A program made the position numbers and the translations under genes. 64,000 nt of DNA from Bacillota bacterium (GTDB lineage: Bacteria; Bacillota; UBA4882; UBA10575). Positions 8,195 to 16,100 of the stretch are shown here, piece after piece; position 1 is the first letter of the stretch, and each line of letters starts with the position of its first letter. Below the pieces are notes generated by a model. It was not told where the DNA came from, did not search any database, and worked only from the letters and a program-made list of their open reading frames with translations. The stretch lies in the NCBI GenBank assembly GCA_012727425.1, contig JAAYHQ010000030.1, positions 1-64,000 of the forward strand. The letters run 5' to 3'.

Positions 8195-10135
8195 TTAATG
8201 GGTCACAAAGACATGGTCCATCAATTCCTGTACCGTCGCCACGGGCCGGACCCGGATCCCGTCGAGCAGGGAAGGAATCTCCTCTTTGTTCTCCATGGGG
8301 ATAAAGACTTCCTTCACCCCGGCTTGTTTGGCCCCATAAATCTTCTCAAAGATGCCGCCGACCTCTTTCACCTTGCCTTGGATCGAAACCTCGCCAGTTA
8401 CCGCGATATCCTGGCGGATCGGCCGCTCAAGGAGGCAACTGATGATCGCTAACGTGATCGCAACCCCGGCCGAGGGTCCGTCGATCCGCCCACCGCCGAC
8501 GATGTTGACGTGGAGGTCATAGTCATTGACGTCGAGGCCGGTTAAGAGGCGGACCACCGAAGCGGCATTGAACACCGAATCTTTCGCCATGGAACCCGCC
8601 GTCTCATTGAACCGCATCTTTCCTTTGCCTTTTTCCGCCGGAAAACTGACCGCTTCGATCTCGATAATCGAACCCACAAACCCGCTGACCCCTAAGCCGT
8701 AGATCTTCCCGATTTCACCGTGGGCGCTCCCGCGGGCTTTCGTAAAGGGGGTCATCCGGCCGGTGCGGATCACTTCCAACAGGTCTTCTTTCCGGATCCG
8801 CACGGTCAGACCGGAGTTTTGCTTGAACTGTTTATACTGTTCGTACAGGGCCAACCCGTATGCATCGGCCAGCATCCCCACGGCTTTCCGGCCTTCAATC
8901 GAATATTCGCTAATGATCCGGGGCACTTCCGGATCCAATTCCGCCCCGAGACGCTGGGCGGCCCCCACCACAATCTGTTCAATCGCTTGTTTCGTCAACG
9001 GTTCAAAGAAGACTTCGGCACAGCGGGAACGCAGTGCCGGACTGATCTCCGCCGGATCCCGGGTCGTCGCGGCCACCAGAATAAAATCGGCCGGTGCCCC
9101 CTCTTCGAAGAGCTTTTTGATGTACTTCGGCACCCCCGGATCGTCCGGATCGTAGTAGGCCGAGTCAAACTTAACCCGCTTGTCTTCCAAAACTTTCAAT
9201 AATTTGTTCATCAGGACCGGGTCCATATCGCCGATCTCATCAATAAACAGGATTCCCCCGTGGGCTTCGGTCACCAACCCGGGTTTGGGTTCGGGAATGG
9301 CGCTCTCGGCCAGATCCCGGCGGGCCCCTTGGTAAATCGGGTCATGCACCGAACCCAAGAGCGGGTTGGTCACTTCCCGGGGGTCCCAACGCAAGGTGGT
9401 TCCATCCACTTCCACAAAGGGCGCATCGGCCGCAAACGGCGTATATTCGATCCGCTTCGCTTCTTCCAAAACCAGCCGGGCCACGGTAGTTTTTCCCACC
9501 CCCGGCGGTCCGTAAACGATCACATGCTGGGGGTAGGGCGAGACCAGCTTGGAAAGGAGCACCCGGATCGCCGCTTCCTGCCCGACCACCTGGTCTAAAG
9601 AAGAAGGCCGCAGTTTCTCCAGGGCCGAACGGGATAAGGAGATCTGCTCCAACTTCTCAAGCTCGGCGTATTTCTTTAAGGTATACGGGTTATCCGGCCC
9701 GGAAACCTCCTTCAATACTTGCAGCTTGATCTCTTTTACATACTCTTCATGCCGGGTCTGCATCCGCTCGGCGATCTTCTTTTCGATCTTGTCTTCCACC
9801 GTTTTCCGGGCGATCAGATCGGCGATCTCTTCTTCAATATCATCCAAGACCGAGGGGATCTCATTTTCTTTCGGTAGCCGATCCAAAGTGGGATCTTCGT
9901 AAACCAGCCGTTGTAAAGCAAGGACACGTTCGGTTAGGTGTTTTGAGCGCATCAGTTTCAGCGCATCAAGTTTTCCCGCCTTCATCACCAGCTTGTCCGA
10001 ACCGTAAAGGTTCGCCAAGAGCGTATAAAGGGCCGTTACTTGCCGTTGCAACTGGTCTTCCTGGGAGAACCTGTCCCGCCAAGCCATCCCCGAAACTGAA
10101 TTCTCCTCGCCAACCCCTCTGAGCACACTTTTCAC
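8195..10135 (-). CDS. lonC: Lon family ATP-dependent protease, LonC type
   Basis: A 646-aa membrane-free Lon-family protease with an N-terminal helical region, an AAA+ domain (Walker A GPPGVGKTT at about 209-217, Walker B GILFIDEIGD) and a C-terminal Lon domain. The catalytic dyad is visible: Ser555 in DGPSAG and Lys598 in FEKIYGAKQAG, 43 residues apart as in E. coli Lon. It lacks the long LonA substrate-binding N-domain. Spore formers carry LonB and, in a subset, a LonC paralogue; location between rplI and dnaB is typical of LonC. The start is GTG at 10135 with AGGAGG 8 nt upstream. Confidence 0.85.
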   Translation of the reverse strand: MKSVLRGVGEENSVSGMAWRDRFSQEDQLQRQVTALYTLLANLYGSDKLVMKAGKLDALKLMRSKHLTERVLALQRLVYEDPTLDRLPKENEIPSVLDDIEEEIADLIARKTVEDKIEKKIAERMQTRHEEYVKEIKLQVLKEVSGPDNPYTLKKYAELEKLEQISLSRSALEKLRPSSLDQVVGQEAAIRVLLSKLVSPYPQHVIVYGPPGVGKTTVARLVLEEAKRIEYTPFAADAPFVEVDGTTLRWDPREVTNPLLGSVHDPIYQGARRDLAESAIPEPKPGLVTEAHGGILFIDEIGDMDPVLMNKLLKVLEDKRVKFDSAYYDPDDPGVPKYIKKLFEEGAPADFILVAATTRDPAEISPALRSRCAEVFFEPLTKQAIEQIVVGAAQRLGAELDPEVPRIISEYSIEGRKAVGMLADAYGLALYEQYKQFKQNSGLTVRIRKEDLLEVIRTGRMTPFTKARGSAHGEIGKIYGLGVSGFVGSIIEIEAVSFPAEKGKGKMRFNETAGSMAKDSVFNAASVVRLLTGLDVNDYDLHVNIVGGGRIDGPSAGVAITLAIISCLLERPIRQDIAVTGEVSIQGKVKEVGGIFEKIYGAKQAGVKEVFIPMENKEEIPSLLDGIRVRPVATVQELMDHVFVTH

Positions 10136-10199
10136 TATCTATTCCTCCCTAGACCTAATCCCATGGCTTTTGCGCGTAGCACTGACGCAAATGCTTTTC

Positions 10200-10652
10200 C
10201 TAGCCTTCCGCCGCAGTGACCTGGATCTTTAGAGTAGCCTTCACTCCCCGGTAGAGGTTGACGGCAACTTCATGTTCACCCATGGTTTTAATTGGCTCTG
10301 GCAGGTTAAGTTGTTTTTTATCAAGTTCAATCTTGGTTTCTTCCTGAAGCCGGTCGACGATATCCTTGCCAGTAATGGAACCGAACAATTTCCCGCCCTC
10401 ACCGGCTTTGGTCTTAAAGGTCAGGGTCAAACCGTCCAGTTGGGCAGCAAGCTGACGGGCGGCCGCCTCATCTCTCGCCGCTTGTTCCTTCTGGCGTGCC
10501 CGTTCCTCCTCCAGTTTCTTTATATTCCCCGGCGTTGCTTCGACCGCCAGTTTTTTGGGAAATAAAAAATTACGAGCGTAACCCGCGCTCACCTCTTTTA
10601 ACTCGCCTTTTTTCCCTAGCGCCTTGACATCACTTAAGAGAATCACTTTCAT
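10200..10652 (-). CDS. rplI: 50S ribosomal protein L9
   Basis: A 150-aa L9: an N-terminal rRNA-binding domain ([36 protein letters not shown]), a long connecting helix and a C-terminal domain. The ATG at 10652 matches the conserved MKVIL start; the track's GTG 12 nt upstream sits almost on top of the Shine-Dalgarno. It lies between the MazG-like gene and lonC. Confidence 0.97.
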   Translation of the reverse strand: MKVILLSDVKALGKKGELKEVSAGYARNFLFPKKLAVEATPGNIKKLEEERARQKEQAARDEAAARQLAAQLDGLTLTFKTKAGEGGKLFGSITGKDIVDRLQEETKIELDKKQLNLPEPIKTMGEHEVAVNLYRGVKATLKIQVTAAEG

Positions 10653-10703
10653 CGTGAACACCACCTCCTCAAAAACAACATCCGAATCTGCGCTCGCCTG
10701 GTT

Positions 10704-11030
10704 TCACTTGAACGCCGTTTTTTTCTTTGTAACGTAGTCCAAACAAGCGGATAAATCTCCGTACCAGTCCTCGAGTTGATGTTCACCCGCCAAATGGTGA
10801 CGGAGTTGTTCTTCGATCGCCTGGTCCACCTGTTGCAGACCGATGCCCAGCCGCCGTCCCAAAAAATAACAGGTTAGAATGATCGCCGCCAGAGACCGGG
10901 TGAGCACTTGCCGGTTATTACCGAGCAAGGCTTTGAAAAACAAAGAAACCCCTTCCAACAGCTCGCTTTTGAGCCATTCAATGGTATGGAGCTTACGGGC
11001 AATATCCACTTCCTGGCGGGGGCGGTTCAT
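10704..11030 (-). CDS. MazG-like family protein
   Basis: A 108-aa all-helical protein with DIARKLHTIEWLKSELLEGVSLFFKALL and an LAAIILTCYFLGRRLGI core, characteristic of the MazG-like family (PF12643) found next to rpsR/rplI in Clostridia. MazG proteins hydrolyse nucleoside triphosphates, but the metal-binding EExxE pattern is not clearly present here, so catalysis is uncertain. ATG at 11030 has GGAGG 7 nt upstream. The gene follows the rpsR terminator and probably begins the rplI-lonC-dnaB transcript. Confidence 0.7.
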   Translation of the reverse strand: MNRPRQEVDIARKLHTIEWLKSELLEGVSLFFKALLGNNRQVLTRSLAAIILTCYFLGRRLGIGLQQVDQAIEEQLRHHLAGEHQLEDWYGDLSACLDYVTKKKTAFK

Positions 11031-11107
11031 GGGCAAGCCTCCTTGCTAAAACTTCTATTCCACACCAGAGTAGATTTTCCTTCCGGTCTCCTTTTGGAAA
11101 AAGTAAA

Positions 11108-11138
11108 GGAAAAAGAAAGGAGGCGTTAACAGCCTCCG
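11108..11138 (-). terminator. intrinsic terminator of rpsF-ssb-rpsR
   Basis: GGAGGC and GCCTCC pair around TGTTAAC, followed on the minus strand by TTTCTTTT. It is 15 nt after the rpsR stop. Confidence 0.8.
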
Positions 11139-11152
11139 TCTTCTTCACCCCA

Positions 11153-11380
11153 TTAATCACTGGTATAGGGTAACAAAGCAAGTTGTCGCGCCCGCTTAAT
11201 CGCGACGGTTAACTGCCGCTGGTGGCGGGCACAGTTCCCGGAGATCCGACGGGGAAGAATTTTACCCCGTTCCGTAATGAACTTCCGTAGTCGAGCCGCA
11301 TCTTTATAGTCAACGTGTTCGATCTTTTCGACACAGAAATTACAGACCCGTTTTTTCTTCCGGCCTCTTTCCCGTACCAA
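11153..11380 (-). CDS. rpsR: 30S ribosomal protein S18
   Basis: A 75-aa S18 of the zinc-type (C+) form, with CNFC near the N-terminus and a later Cys/His pair (GNCARH), plus the core [22 protein letters not shown]. The ORF track's extra six codons contain the Shine-Dalgarno GGAGGTG itself; the TTG at 11380, 8 nt after GGAGG, gives the expected [10 protein letters not shown] start. Last gene of rpsF-ssb-rpsR. S18 pairs with S6 in the ribosome and, in many bacteria, on the rpsF leader. Confidence 0.96.
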   Translation of the reverse strand: MVRERGRKKKRVCNFCVEKIEHVDYKDAARLRKFITERGKILPRRISGNCARHQRQLTVAIKRARQLALLPYTSD

Positions 11381-11405
11381 TAAATTCACCTCCATCAACC
11401 CTTAT

Positions 11406-11828
11406 TTAAAAGGGAAGGTCATCCAGGTTAATCTCGCCAAGATCATCTCCGATTAAGTCATCGGAAGCGCCGCCACCGTCATCGCCGGCCGGGGCGGTTC
11501 TCCGCGCCTCGCCGGCCCGGTCCAAAAATTGCACATTAGCGGCAACCACTTCCGCCACCCGACGTCTTTGTCCATCCTGTGTTTCGTAACTCCGGATCTG
11601 CAAACGCCCGTCCACCGCCACCAAACGCCCTTTATGCAGATGATTGGCGCAGGTTTCGGCCAATTTCTGCCAAACGACAATGGGGATAAAATCGGTTTCC
11701 CGCTCGCCCTCCTGATTGGTGTACGGGCGGTCCACCGCCAACGTGAAATTGGCAACCGCAACCCCATTGGGCGTATACCGCAATTCCGGGTCCCTAGTCA
11801 ATCTGCCAATCAAAATGACATGATTCAT
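11406..11828 (-). CDS. ssb: single-stranded DNA-binding protein
   Basis: A 140-aa SSB with an N-terminal OB fold ([34 protein letters not shown]) and an acidic disordered tail ending [12 protein letters not shown], the partner-binding tip. It coats ssDNA during replication and repair. It lies between rpsF and rpsR, the order conserved in Bacillota. ATG start at 11828. Confidence 0.97.
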   Translation of the reverse strand: MNHVILIGRLTRDPELRYTPNGVAVANFTLAVDRPYTNQEGERETDFIPIVVWQKLAETCANHLHKGRLVAVDGRLQIRSYETQDGQRRRVAEVVAANVQFLDRAGEARRTAPAGDDGGGASDDLIGDDLGEINLDDLPF

Positions 11829-11863
11829 AAAAACACACCACCTTTACCGTTCGGGCCAGGTGT

Positions 11864-12148
11864 TCAGGTGTTCAGACGGACAATCAAATGACGGATTACA
11901 TCATCGGAGATCCGAAGCACCCGGTCCAATTCTTGCGCGGTTGCACTCGGGGCTTTCATCTCGACCACCAAATAATAACCTTCGGTATGGTTATTGATTT
12001 CGTAGGCCAAGCGCCGTTTACCCCACCGGTCAACCTTGGTGACTTCACCTTCACCATTTTTAATCACGTCTTGAATCCGGTTGATGGCATTCTCCAAAGC
12101 CTCCTCATCTAACTGAGGAGAAAGGATGATGACGCTTTCATAAGTCAT
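11864..12148 (-). CDS. rpsF: 30S ribosomal protein S6
   Basis: A 94-aa S6 (MTYESVIILSPQLDEEALENAINRIQDVI...RRLAYEINNHTEGYYLVVEMKA). The ATG at 12148 after GGAGGTG is used; the 20 extra residues in the ORF track are read through the leader RNA. First gene of rpsF-ssb-rpsR, behind a structured leader likely bound by S6:S18. Confidence 0.97.
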   Translation of the reverse strand: MTYESVIILSPQLDEEALENAINRIQDVIKNGEGEVTKVDRWGKRRLAYEINNHTEGYYLVVEMKAPSATAQELDRVLRISDDVIRHLIVRLNT

Positions 12149-12162
12149 TCTCCCGACACCTC

Positions 12163-12204
12163 CTCCCTCTGGACTTGCGGCCTCGTTGCCAACGAGGCAG
12201 GGAA
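12163..12204 (-). ncRNA. rpsF leader, S6:S18-type autoregulatory RNA
   Basis: In the 5' leader of rpsF, UUCCCU pairs with AGGGA to form an outer helix, and inside it GCCUCGUU/AACGAGGC form a hairpin with a GGC loop, followed directly by CCGC. The known S6:S18 leader has this shape with an exposed CCG mimicking the 16S rRNA site. The GGAGGAGG ribosome binding site lies in the 3' side of the outer helix, so S6:S18 binding would block translation. Identified by eye, not by covariance model. Confidence 0.65.
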
Positions 12205-12217
12205 GCACACGGTTAAA

Positions 12218-12246
12218 ATTATAACATTTAATGCTAAAATAAACAA
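12218..12246 (-). promoter_or_regulatory. promoter of rpsF-ssb-rpsR
   Basis: Minus strand TTGTTT (12246-12241), 17-nt spacer, TATAAT (12223-12218). The predicted start near 12211 gives a leader of about 60 nt that contains the S6:S18-type structure. Confidence 0.7.
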
Positions 12247-12278
12247 GTCGGCACGTTTACAGGCCGGTTCCCGGGCGT

Positions 12279-12485
12279 TCAACCCATAGTATACCCGGAA
12301 CGAATAATCTTTTTAATCCCTTTTTCCAGTTTGACACGGGGAATCAAAACCAACCGTCCACAAGTCAAGCATTTAAGCCGGATATCCATCCCCACACGTA
12401 GGACCTCCCACTCCGTACCACCGCAGGGATGCGGTTTTCGGAGTTGGACCTGGTCACCAAGGGCAAGTTTCAGTGGCTCCTTCAT
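12279..12485 (-). CDS. DUF951 domain-containing protein
   Basis: A 68-aa basic protein with [44 protein letters not shown], the DUF951 signature. The single Cys and the CLTC pair may bind a metal. Family members are small, conserved in Bacillota, often next to ychF or rpsF, and of unproven function. Its ATG overlaps the lipM stop by 4 nt (ATGA), so it is translationally coupled to lipM. Confidence 0.8.
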   Translation of the reverse strand: MKEPLKLALGDQVQLRKPHPCGGTEWEVLRVGMDIRLKCLTCGRLVLIPRVKLEKGIKKIIRSGYTMG

Positions 12486-13348
12486 CCCCTTGCTTCCTCC
12501 TTACATGACGGGGTTGCTTCCATTACCGGTCGCGCACTTCGGCCCCGCCGGTTATTCCAGGCGGGGTTGGCATACTTCTCCCGCTGGAGCTGCGTGGCCA
12601 ACCGCCGTTCTTCCGCGGTTAAAAAACCCTCCTCCCAGCTGATCCCCAAAACTTCACTTAACCCTTGGCGCAAAGCGGCAATCACCGCCATGCGGTCCGG
12701 TACCATCCCTAAGGCTTCCTCAAGCCCAATGACCTTTCCGGACAAGGCCGCCTTGTCCACCGCCGCCGTTCCCGGTTCCTCCGCCCAAACCTCCCACCAA
12801 AACCAGGGGTCATAGGCCAGCAGGATCGACCCGTGCTGCAGAAGGGCCTTTCCCCGCCGGAGCTGCGCACTACCCACCAGTTTTTTCCCTTGGTAGGTCA
12901 ACTCGTACCAGGACGGAGCGGCGAAACATGCTTCGGGCAGCATGGCCTTTCCCCGCCGCTGGCCCGCGGCCATTTCGACCGGTAGCCCAAGGAGGGCAAA
13001 ACCACGCTGTAAACCTAGGGCGATCCTGTGGTAATCCGCCAAAACTGAACCGGTGAACCCGTCTTGTTCTCCGGCAACCAAAGCGTATGTCAGCTCGTAC
13101 TGGTGGAAGACCGCGCGTCCACCCGTTGGCCGCCGCACCCATTCCACACCGGCTTGCCGGCAGCGGGCTTGCCGGGCTGCGGATAAAGGTCTTTGGAGAT
13201 AGCCCAGGGAAAGGGCGGGCGGATCCCAGCCGTAAAAACGGAGGGTCACCGGCGCGGTCCCCCGTAAATAGGTGGTCAGCAGCGCCTCATCAACCGCCAT
13301 GTTCCAAGCGGCCGTCCCGGCCGTCCACGGGAGAAAACGTCCGGTCAT
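12482..13348 (-). CDS. lipM: octanoyltransferase LipM
   Basis: A 288-aa biotin/lipoate A/B transferase-fold protein. LipM moves octanoate from octanoyl-ACP onto GcvH. The catalytic cysteine context [22 protein letters not shown] (Cys about 141) and [18 protein letters not shown] are near-identical to the LipM pattern and differ from LplA ligases, which need an ATP site, and LipB. It lies 7 bp downstream of gcvH, its expected acceptor. ATG 13348 is chosen for the protein start, but its Shine-Dalgarno is too close; an upstream GTG at 13363 overlapping the gcvH stop is an alternative. Confidence 0.85.
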   Translation of the reverse strand: MTGRFLPWTAGTAAWNMAVDEALLTTYLRGTAPVTLRFYGWDPPALSLGYLQRPLSAARQARCRQAGVEWVRRPTGGRAVFHQYELTYALVAGEQDGFTGSVLADYHRIALGLQRGFALLGLPVEMAAGQRRGKAMLPEACFAAPSWYELTYQGKKLVGSAQLRRGKALLQHGSILLAYDPWFWWEVWAEEPGTAAVDKAALSGKVIGLEEALGMVPDRMAVIAALRQGLSEVLGISWEEGFLTAEERRLATQLQREKYANPAWNNRRGRSARPVMEATPSCKEEARG

Positions 13349-13355
13349 TCCTCGT

Positions 13356-13733
13356 TTACTCACCAATCAACTTCCGGTATTCCTCAGCAGTCAGGAGCTT
13401 TTGCAGCTCTTCAGGGTTGGCGATCTCAATCTCGGCAATCCAGCCTTTACCGTAAGGATCCTGGTTGACCAATTCCGGGTTAAACTGTAATTCTTCGTTG
13501 ACGGCCATAATCTCTCCCGTCAACGGGGCATAAATATCGGAAACCGCTTTGACCGATTCAACACTACCCATCTCTGCTTTGGCCTTTATCTTTTCGCCAA
13601 CAGCCGGCAGATCCACATAAACCACGTCACCCAGTTCTTTTTGGGCATAATCCGTGATTCCAACCGTCGCCCGGTCGCCTTCCACCCGGACCCACTCGTG
13701 TTCTGACGTATACTTTAAATCGGACGGCACCAT
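13356..13733 (-). CDS. gcvH: glycine cleavage system H protein
   Basis: A 125-aa lipoyl-carrier protein with the lipoylated lysine in SVESVKAVSD (Lys62) and the classical start VPSDLKYTSEHEWVRVEGD. It shuttles aminomethyl groups in glycine cleavage and, in Bacillota, serves as the relay for lipoyl assembly on other enzymes. No gcvT, gcvPA or gcvPB is nearby; together with lipM this copy may mainly serve lipoate relay. Confidence 0.95.
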   Translation of the reverse strand: MVPSDLKYTSEHEWVRVEGDRATVGITDYAQKELGDVVYVDLPAVGEKIKAKAEMGSVESVKAVSDIYAPLTGEIMAVNEELQFNPELVNQDPYGKGWIAEIEIANPEELQKLLTAEEYRKLIGE

Positions 13734-13796
13734 CTTTCAAACCCCCAATTTTTATATTCCGCACACGGATTAAGGACCAGACTTTCATGTTTATCA

Positions 13797-13802
13797 TATA
13801 AT
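13797..13802 (+). promoter_or_regulatory. possible -10 box for the 28-aa ORF transcript
   Basis: A perfect TATAAT lies 57 nt upstream of the small ORF start. No good -35 is seen at 16-18 nt, so this promoter is tentative. Confidence 0.35.
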
Positions 13803-13858
13803 GAAGGGAATCGCTTGTAAAGAGTCAGCAAAGATTTTTCCCAAAAGGGGGGTCCATT

Positions 13859-13945
13859 ATGTGTCGTTTGCTCGCCGCCGTCTTAAACCCGCTCCTGAAA
13901 ATGAAAGGAAAAACCATGATTATCATCAAACAACGCCACCGGTAA
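13859..13945 (+). CDS. small ORF of 28 aa (too short for the ORF track)
   Basis: ATG at 13859 is preceded by AGGGGGG with a 6-nt spacing, an excellent ribosome binding site. It encodes MCRLLAAVLNPLLKMKGKTMIIIKQRHR: a hydrophobic N-terminal half and a strongly basic C-terminal half. It ends at TAA 13943-13945 and is followed 16 nt later by an intrinsic terminator, so promoter-ORF-terminator form a self-contained unit between gcvH and bioY. No homologue is recognised. It could be a small membrane-active peptide or a leader peptide whose downstream gene has been lost. Coding status rests on the signals, not on homology. Confidence 0.45.
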   Translation: MCRLLAAVLNPLLKMKGKTMIIIKQRHR

Positions 13946-13960
13946 TTTTGGTCATTGGCC

Positions 13961-13984
13961 GCCTCCACCAACGGAGGTTTTTTT
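13961..13984 (+). terminator. terminator after the 28-aa ORF
   Basis: CCTCC and GGAGG form a 5-bp stem around ACCAAC followed by seven T residues, oriented for plus-strand transcription. Confidence 0.7.
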
Positions 13985-14075
13985 CATTTCCGCTCCAGAC
14001 TGGTTTTTTTGCGCAAAACGCCCAGCTTATTCGCCCGGTGCTTCCCGCCGTTGAAAATATCGTTTTTAAATTTAT

Positions 14076-14636
14076 CTAAATTTGCGGCAGACGGTACCAC
14101 AGGGGGGGAATCAGTACGGCCAGCAGGAGGGCCTTGATGAGGTCACCCAGGAGGAAAGGGGTCAAACCCAGGGCCAGTTGGCCGAAGGCCACCGGCGCGT
14201 TTAAGACCAGAAGATTCAGAAGATACAGGTAGGGCAGGGCGATCAGGTAAATAACAAGCATCCCCGTGCAAGTCAGGGCAAAACATTTTAAAAAGGAGGG
14301 TTTCCGGACCAACGTGCTGAGCGCGCCCACGACGGCCGCCGCCCCGACAAAACCAAGGATAAAGCCGAAACCTGGGCGCAAGATGTAACTAATGCCGCCC
14401 CCCTGGCTGAAGACGGGAACACCAACCAAACCAAGGAAAAGGTAGACCAACTGGCTCAGCGGTGCGTAACGGGGACCGAGCAAAATCCCGGCCATGATCA
14501 CCATAAAATTCTGCAGGGTGAAGGGGACAGGCGGAATAATCTCCACCCGCAAGTAAGCACCGATCCAAGTTAAAGCGGAAAAAAGCGCCACCAAGACTAT
14601 TTTCTCCGTTCGCTTGCGTTTTTGCAACCAGAACAA
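14076..14636 (-). CDS. bioY: biotin transporter BioY (ECF S component)
   Basis: A 186-aa membrane protein with about six hydrophobic segments, the substrate-binding component of an energy-coupling factor biotin transporter. FTLQNFMVIMAGILLGPRYAPLSQLVYLFLGLVGVPVFSQGGGISYILRPGFGFILGF is the BioY signature. TTG 14636 follows GGAGGG by 6 nt. It lies directly downstream of birA, which probably represses it. The shared EcfA/EcfT energising module is not in the window. Confidence 0.92.
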   Translation of the reverse strand: MFWLQKRKRTEKIVLVALFSALTWIGAYLRVEIIPPVPFTLQNFMVIMAGILLGPRYAPLSQLVYLFLGLVGVPVFSQGGGISYILRPGFGFILGFVGAAAVVGALSTLVRKPSFLKCFALTCTGMLVIYLIALPYLYLLNLLVLNAPVAFGQLALGLTPFLLGDLIKALLLAVLIPPLWYRLPQI

Positions 14637-14665
14637 AATAATCCCTCCTCGCCAATCCTCGGCCT

Positions 14666-15637
14666 TTACCGGTCCAAGAGCGGCTGCACATCACCGGCCA
14701 TGACCGGTATCCGTTGACCGTCGTGCGCAATGATGAGCGCCCCGTCGTCGGCGATCGCCACGGCTTCACCCCGGTATACTTTCCGTCCGTCGTCCACCTC
14801 CACCGGCCGCCCCAGGGTTGCCGTGTACTGCCGGCAGTAATCCAGGCACCGGCCGAAGCCTTGTTCTAAAGCATAAAAATACTCCTCCTCAAAACACTGC
14901 AGATATTTACGGAGCAGGTCTTTGCGGTCGACAAAACAGCCCGTCGCCATCCGCAAGGAGCCCGCCTTGGTCCTTAGTTCGAGGGGAAAGTCGTTACTGC
15001 GCTGGTTGACGTTGATCCCCACCCCCATAATAACATGTTCCAACCGGCCCAACTCCCCGGTGACCTCCGTCAGGATCCCGGCGAGTTTACGGTCTTGGTA
15101 ATAAAGGTCATTGGGCCATTTCACCAGCGGGCGGATGTCCAACACGGCTTTAACGGCCCGCGAAAGGGCAACCACCGCCAGTAAGTTCAGTTTTGGCAGC
15201 TCGATAGGGGAAAAAGGCGGGCGCAGGATGATGCTGAGCCAAATACCGGTGCCGGGTGGCGAAAACCAACTGCGCCCCAGCCGTCCACGCCCGGCCGTTT
15301 GCATCTCCGCCAGGATCACCGCCCCCTCGTCCACGGCGGGAAGCAGTTCTTTTGCCCGCTGGTTAGTGGAGGGAAGCTCATCGTAGTACTCAATGGTTCT
15401 CCCGATCAGCTGGGTCGAAAGGCCGTTCACCACTTCCCAGGGGTAGAGTTTATCGGGCCGGGCCACCAAATGGTAACCCCGGCGGGGATGGGCCGTAATT
15501 TTGTACCCCAGTTCCCGTAAGGTCTTAATCTGTTTCCAAACCATAGTCCGGCTGACGCCCAACCGGGCCGCCAGATCTTCTCCCGAAACAAAAGCGTCCT
15601 GGTCGAGGAGGTCAAGTAAAGTCCCCAACTGCAACAT
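14666..15637 (-). CDS. birA: bifunctional biotin-[acetyl-CoA-carboxylase] ligase / biotin operon repressor
   Basis: A 323-aa BirA with an N-terminal winged HTH (about 1-60, VSGEDLAARLGVSRTMVWKQIKTLRELGY), a catalytic biotinyl-lysine synthetase domain (AEMQTAGRGRLGRSWFSPPGTGIWLSIILRP, GVGINVNQ) and a C-terminal SH3-like domain. It makes biotinyl-AMP, attaches biotin to carboxylase carrier protein, and as holo-dimer represses biotin genes. ATG 15637 has GGAG 7 nt upstream. Coupled to bioY, so biotin supply and use are co-controlled. Confidence 0.95.
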   Translation of the reverse strand: MLQLGTLLDLLDQDAFVSGEDLAARLGVSRTMVWKQIKTLRELGYKITAHPRRGYHLVARPDKLYPWEVVNGLSTQLIGRTIEYYDELPSTNQRAKELLPAVDEGAVILAEMQTAGRGRLGRSWFSPPGTGIWLSIILRPPFSPIELPKLNLLAVVALSRAVKAVLDIRPLVKWPNDLYYQDRKLAGILTEVTGELGRLEHVIMGVGINVNQRSNDFPLELRTKAGSLRMATGCFVDRKDLLRKYLQCFEEEYFYALEQGFGRCLDYCRQYTATLGRPVEVDDGRKVYRGEAVAIADDGALIIAHDGQRIPVMAGDVQPLLDR

Positions 15638-15770
15638 GCCATCGCTCCTTGTTTCTCGTCATTCGTCGTTCATCACCCGCTACACGAAGGAAAGCACCGG
15701 AAGAAGGGGAGGCCATAATCATTTCCGGCCGTGTTCGTAACAGGAATTGAACGGCACGGCAATCGCTTTT

Positions 15771-15799
15771 AGTCTAACCAAACGCTCTTTCCTTGTCAA
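15771..15799 (-). promoter_or_regulatory. promoter of birA-bioY
   Basis: Minus strand TTGACA (15799-15794), 17-nt spacer, TAGACT (15776-15771). The GGTTGAC and GTTTGGTTAGAC sequences around it could be part of a BirA operator, but I do not see a convincing full palindrome. Confidence 0.55.
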
Positions 15800-15860
15800 C
15801 CGTTTTCACAGTAAAGGTTGACATATGTTGCATTGTTCGCCAACTCTTAACCACTTTTGC

Positions 15861-15889
15861 TTGCCTTTCCGTCCGAAGCGGGATAAAAT
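15861..15889 (+). promoter_or_regulatory. promoter of the NitT/TauT-type transporter operon
   Basis: TTGCCT (15861-15866), 17-nt spacer, TAAAAT (15884-15889). Divergent from birA and followed by a leader of about 200 nt. Confidence 0.55.
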
Positions 15890-15895
15890 AGAAAT

Positions 15896-16036
15896 GCGTA
15901 GTTCTACGGGCAAAGGTGCGCCTTACCCCACAGAACCAACCACCATTCTGACCTGAGGCCAAGGCTTGTCCTGAAGCGAAGGGTTGCGGATCCTCGATCA
16001 TCGATCACAAGCCTGTCCCCGGACGGGCTTTTTTCT
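15896..16036 (+). promoter_or_regulatory. leader with terminator/antiterminator geometry (putative attenuator or riboswitch)
   Basis: The leader ends in an intrinsic terminator: AAGCCTGTCC/GGACGGGCTT (16009-16030, one G-U pair) followed by a T-run to 16034, 65 nt upstream of the first structural gene. AGGCTTGT at 15962-15969 is perfectly complementary over 8 nt to ACAAGCCT at 16007-16014, which overlaps the 5' arm of the terminator, so the two pairings exclude each other. The upstream part has GTAG/CTAC and GGTGCGCC elements but matches no riboswitch class I know: no TPP box, no S-box, no guanidine-I core. Part of it also resembles a dispersed repeat. Confidence 0.45.
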
Positions 16037-16100
16037 TCCGGATGACCAAGGATCAGGATCAACGCCTTGGGCAGCAAACAAAAACTGGAGGGATGATTCA

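Noticed and set aside
15890-16036. TPP, SAM-I or guanidine-I riboswitch in the transporter leader
   Set aside because: The conserved cores (CTGAGA, the S-box GA-rich core, CTGGTCCGAGAG) are absent, so only a generic attenuator is proposed.
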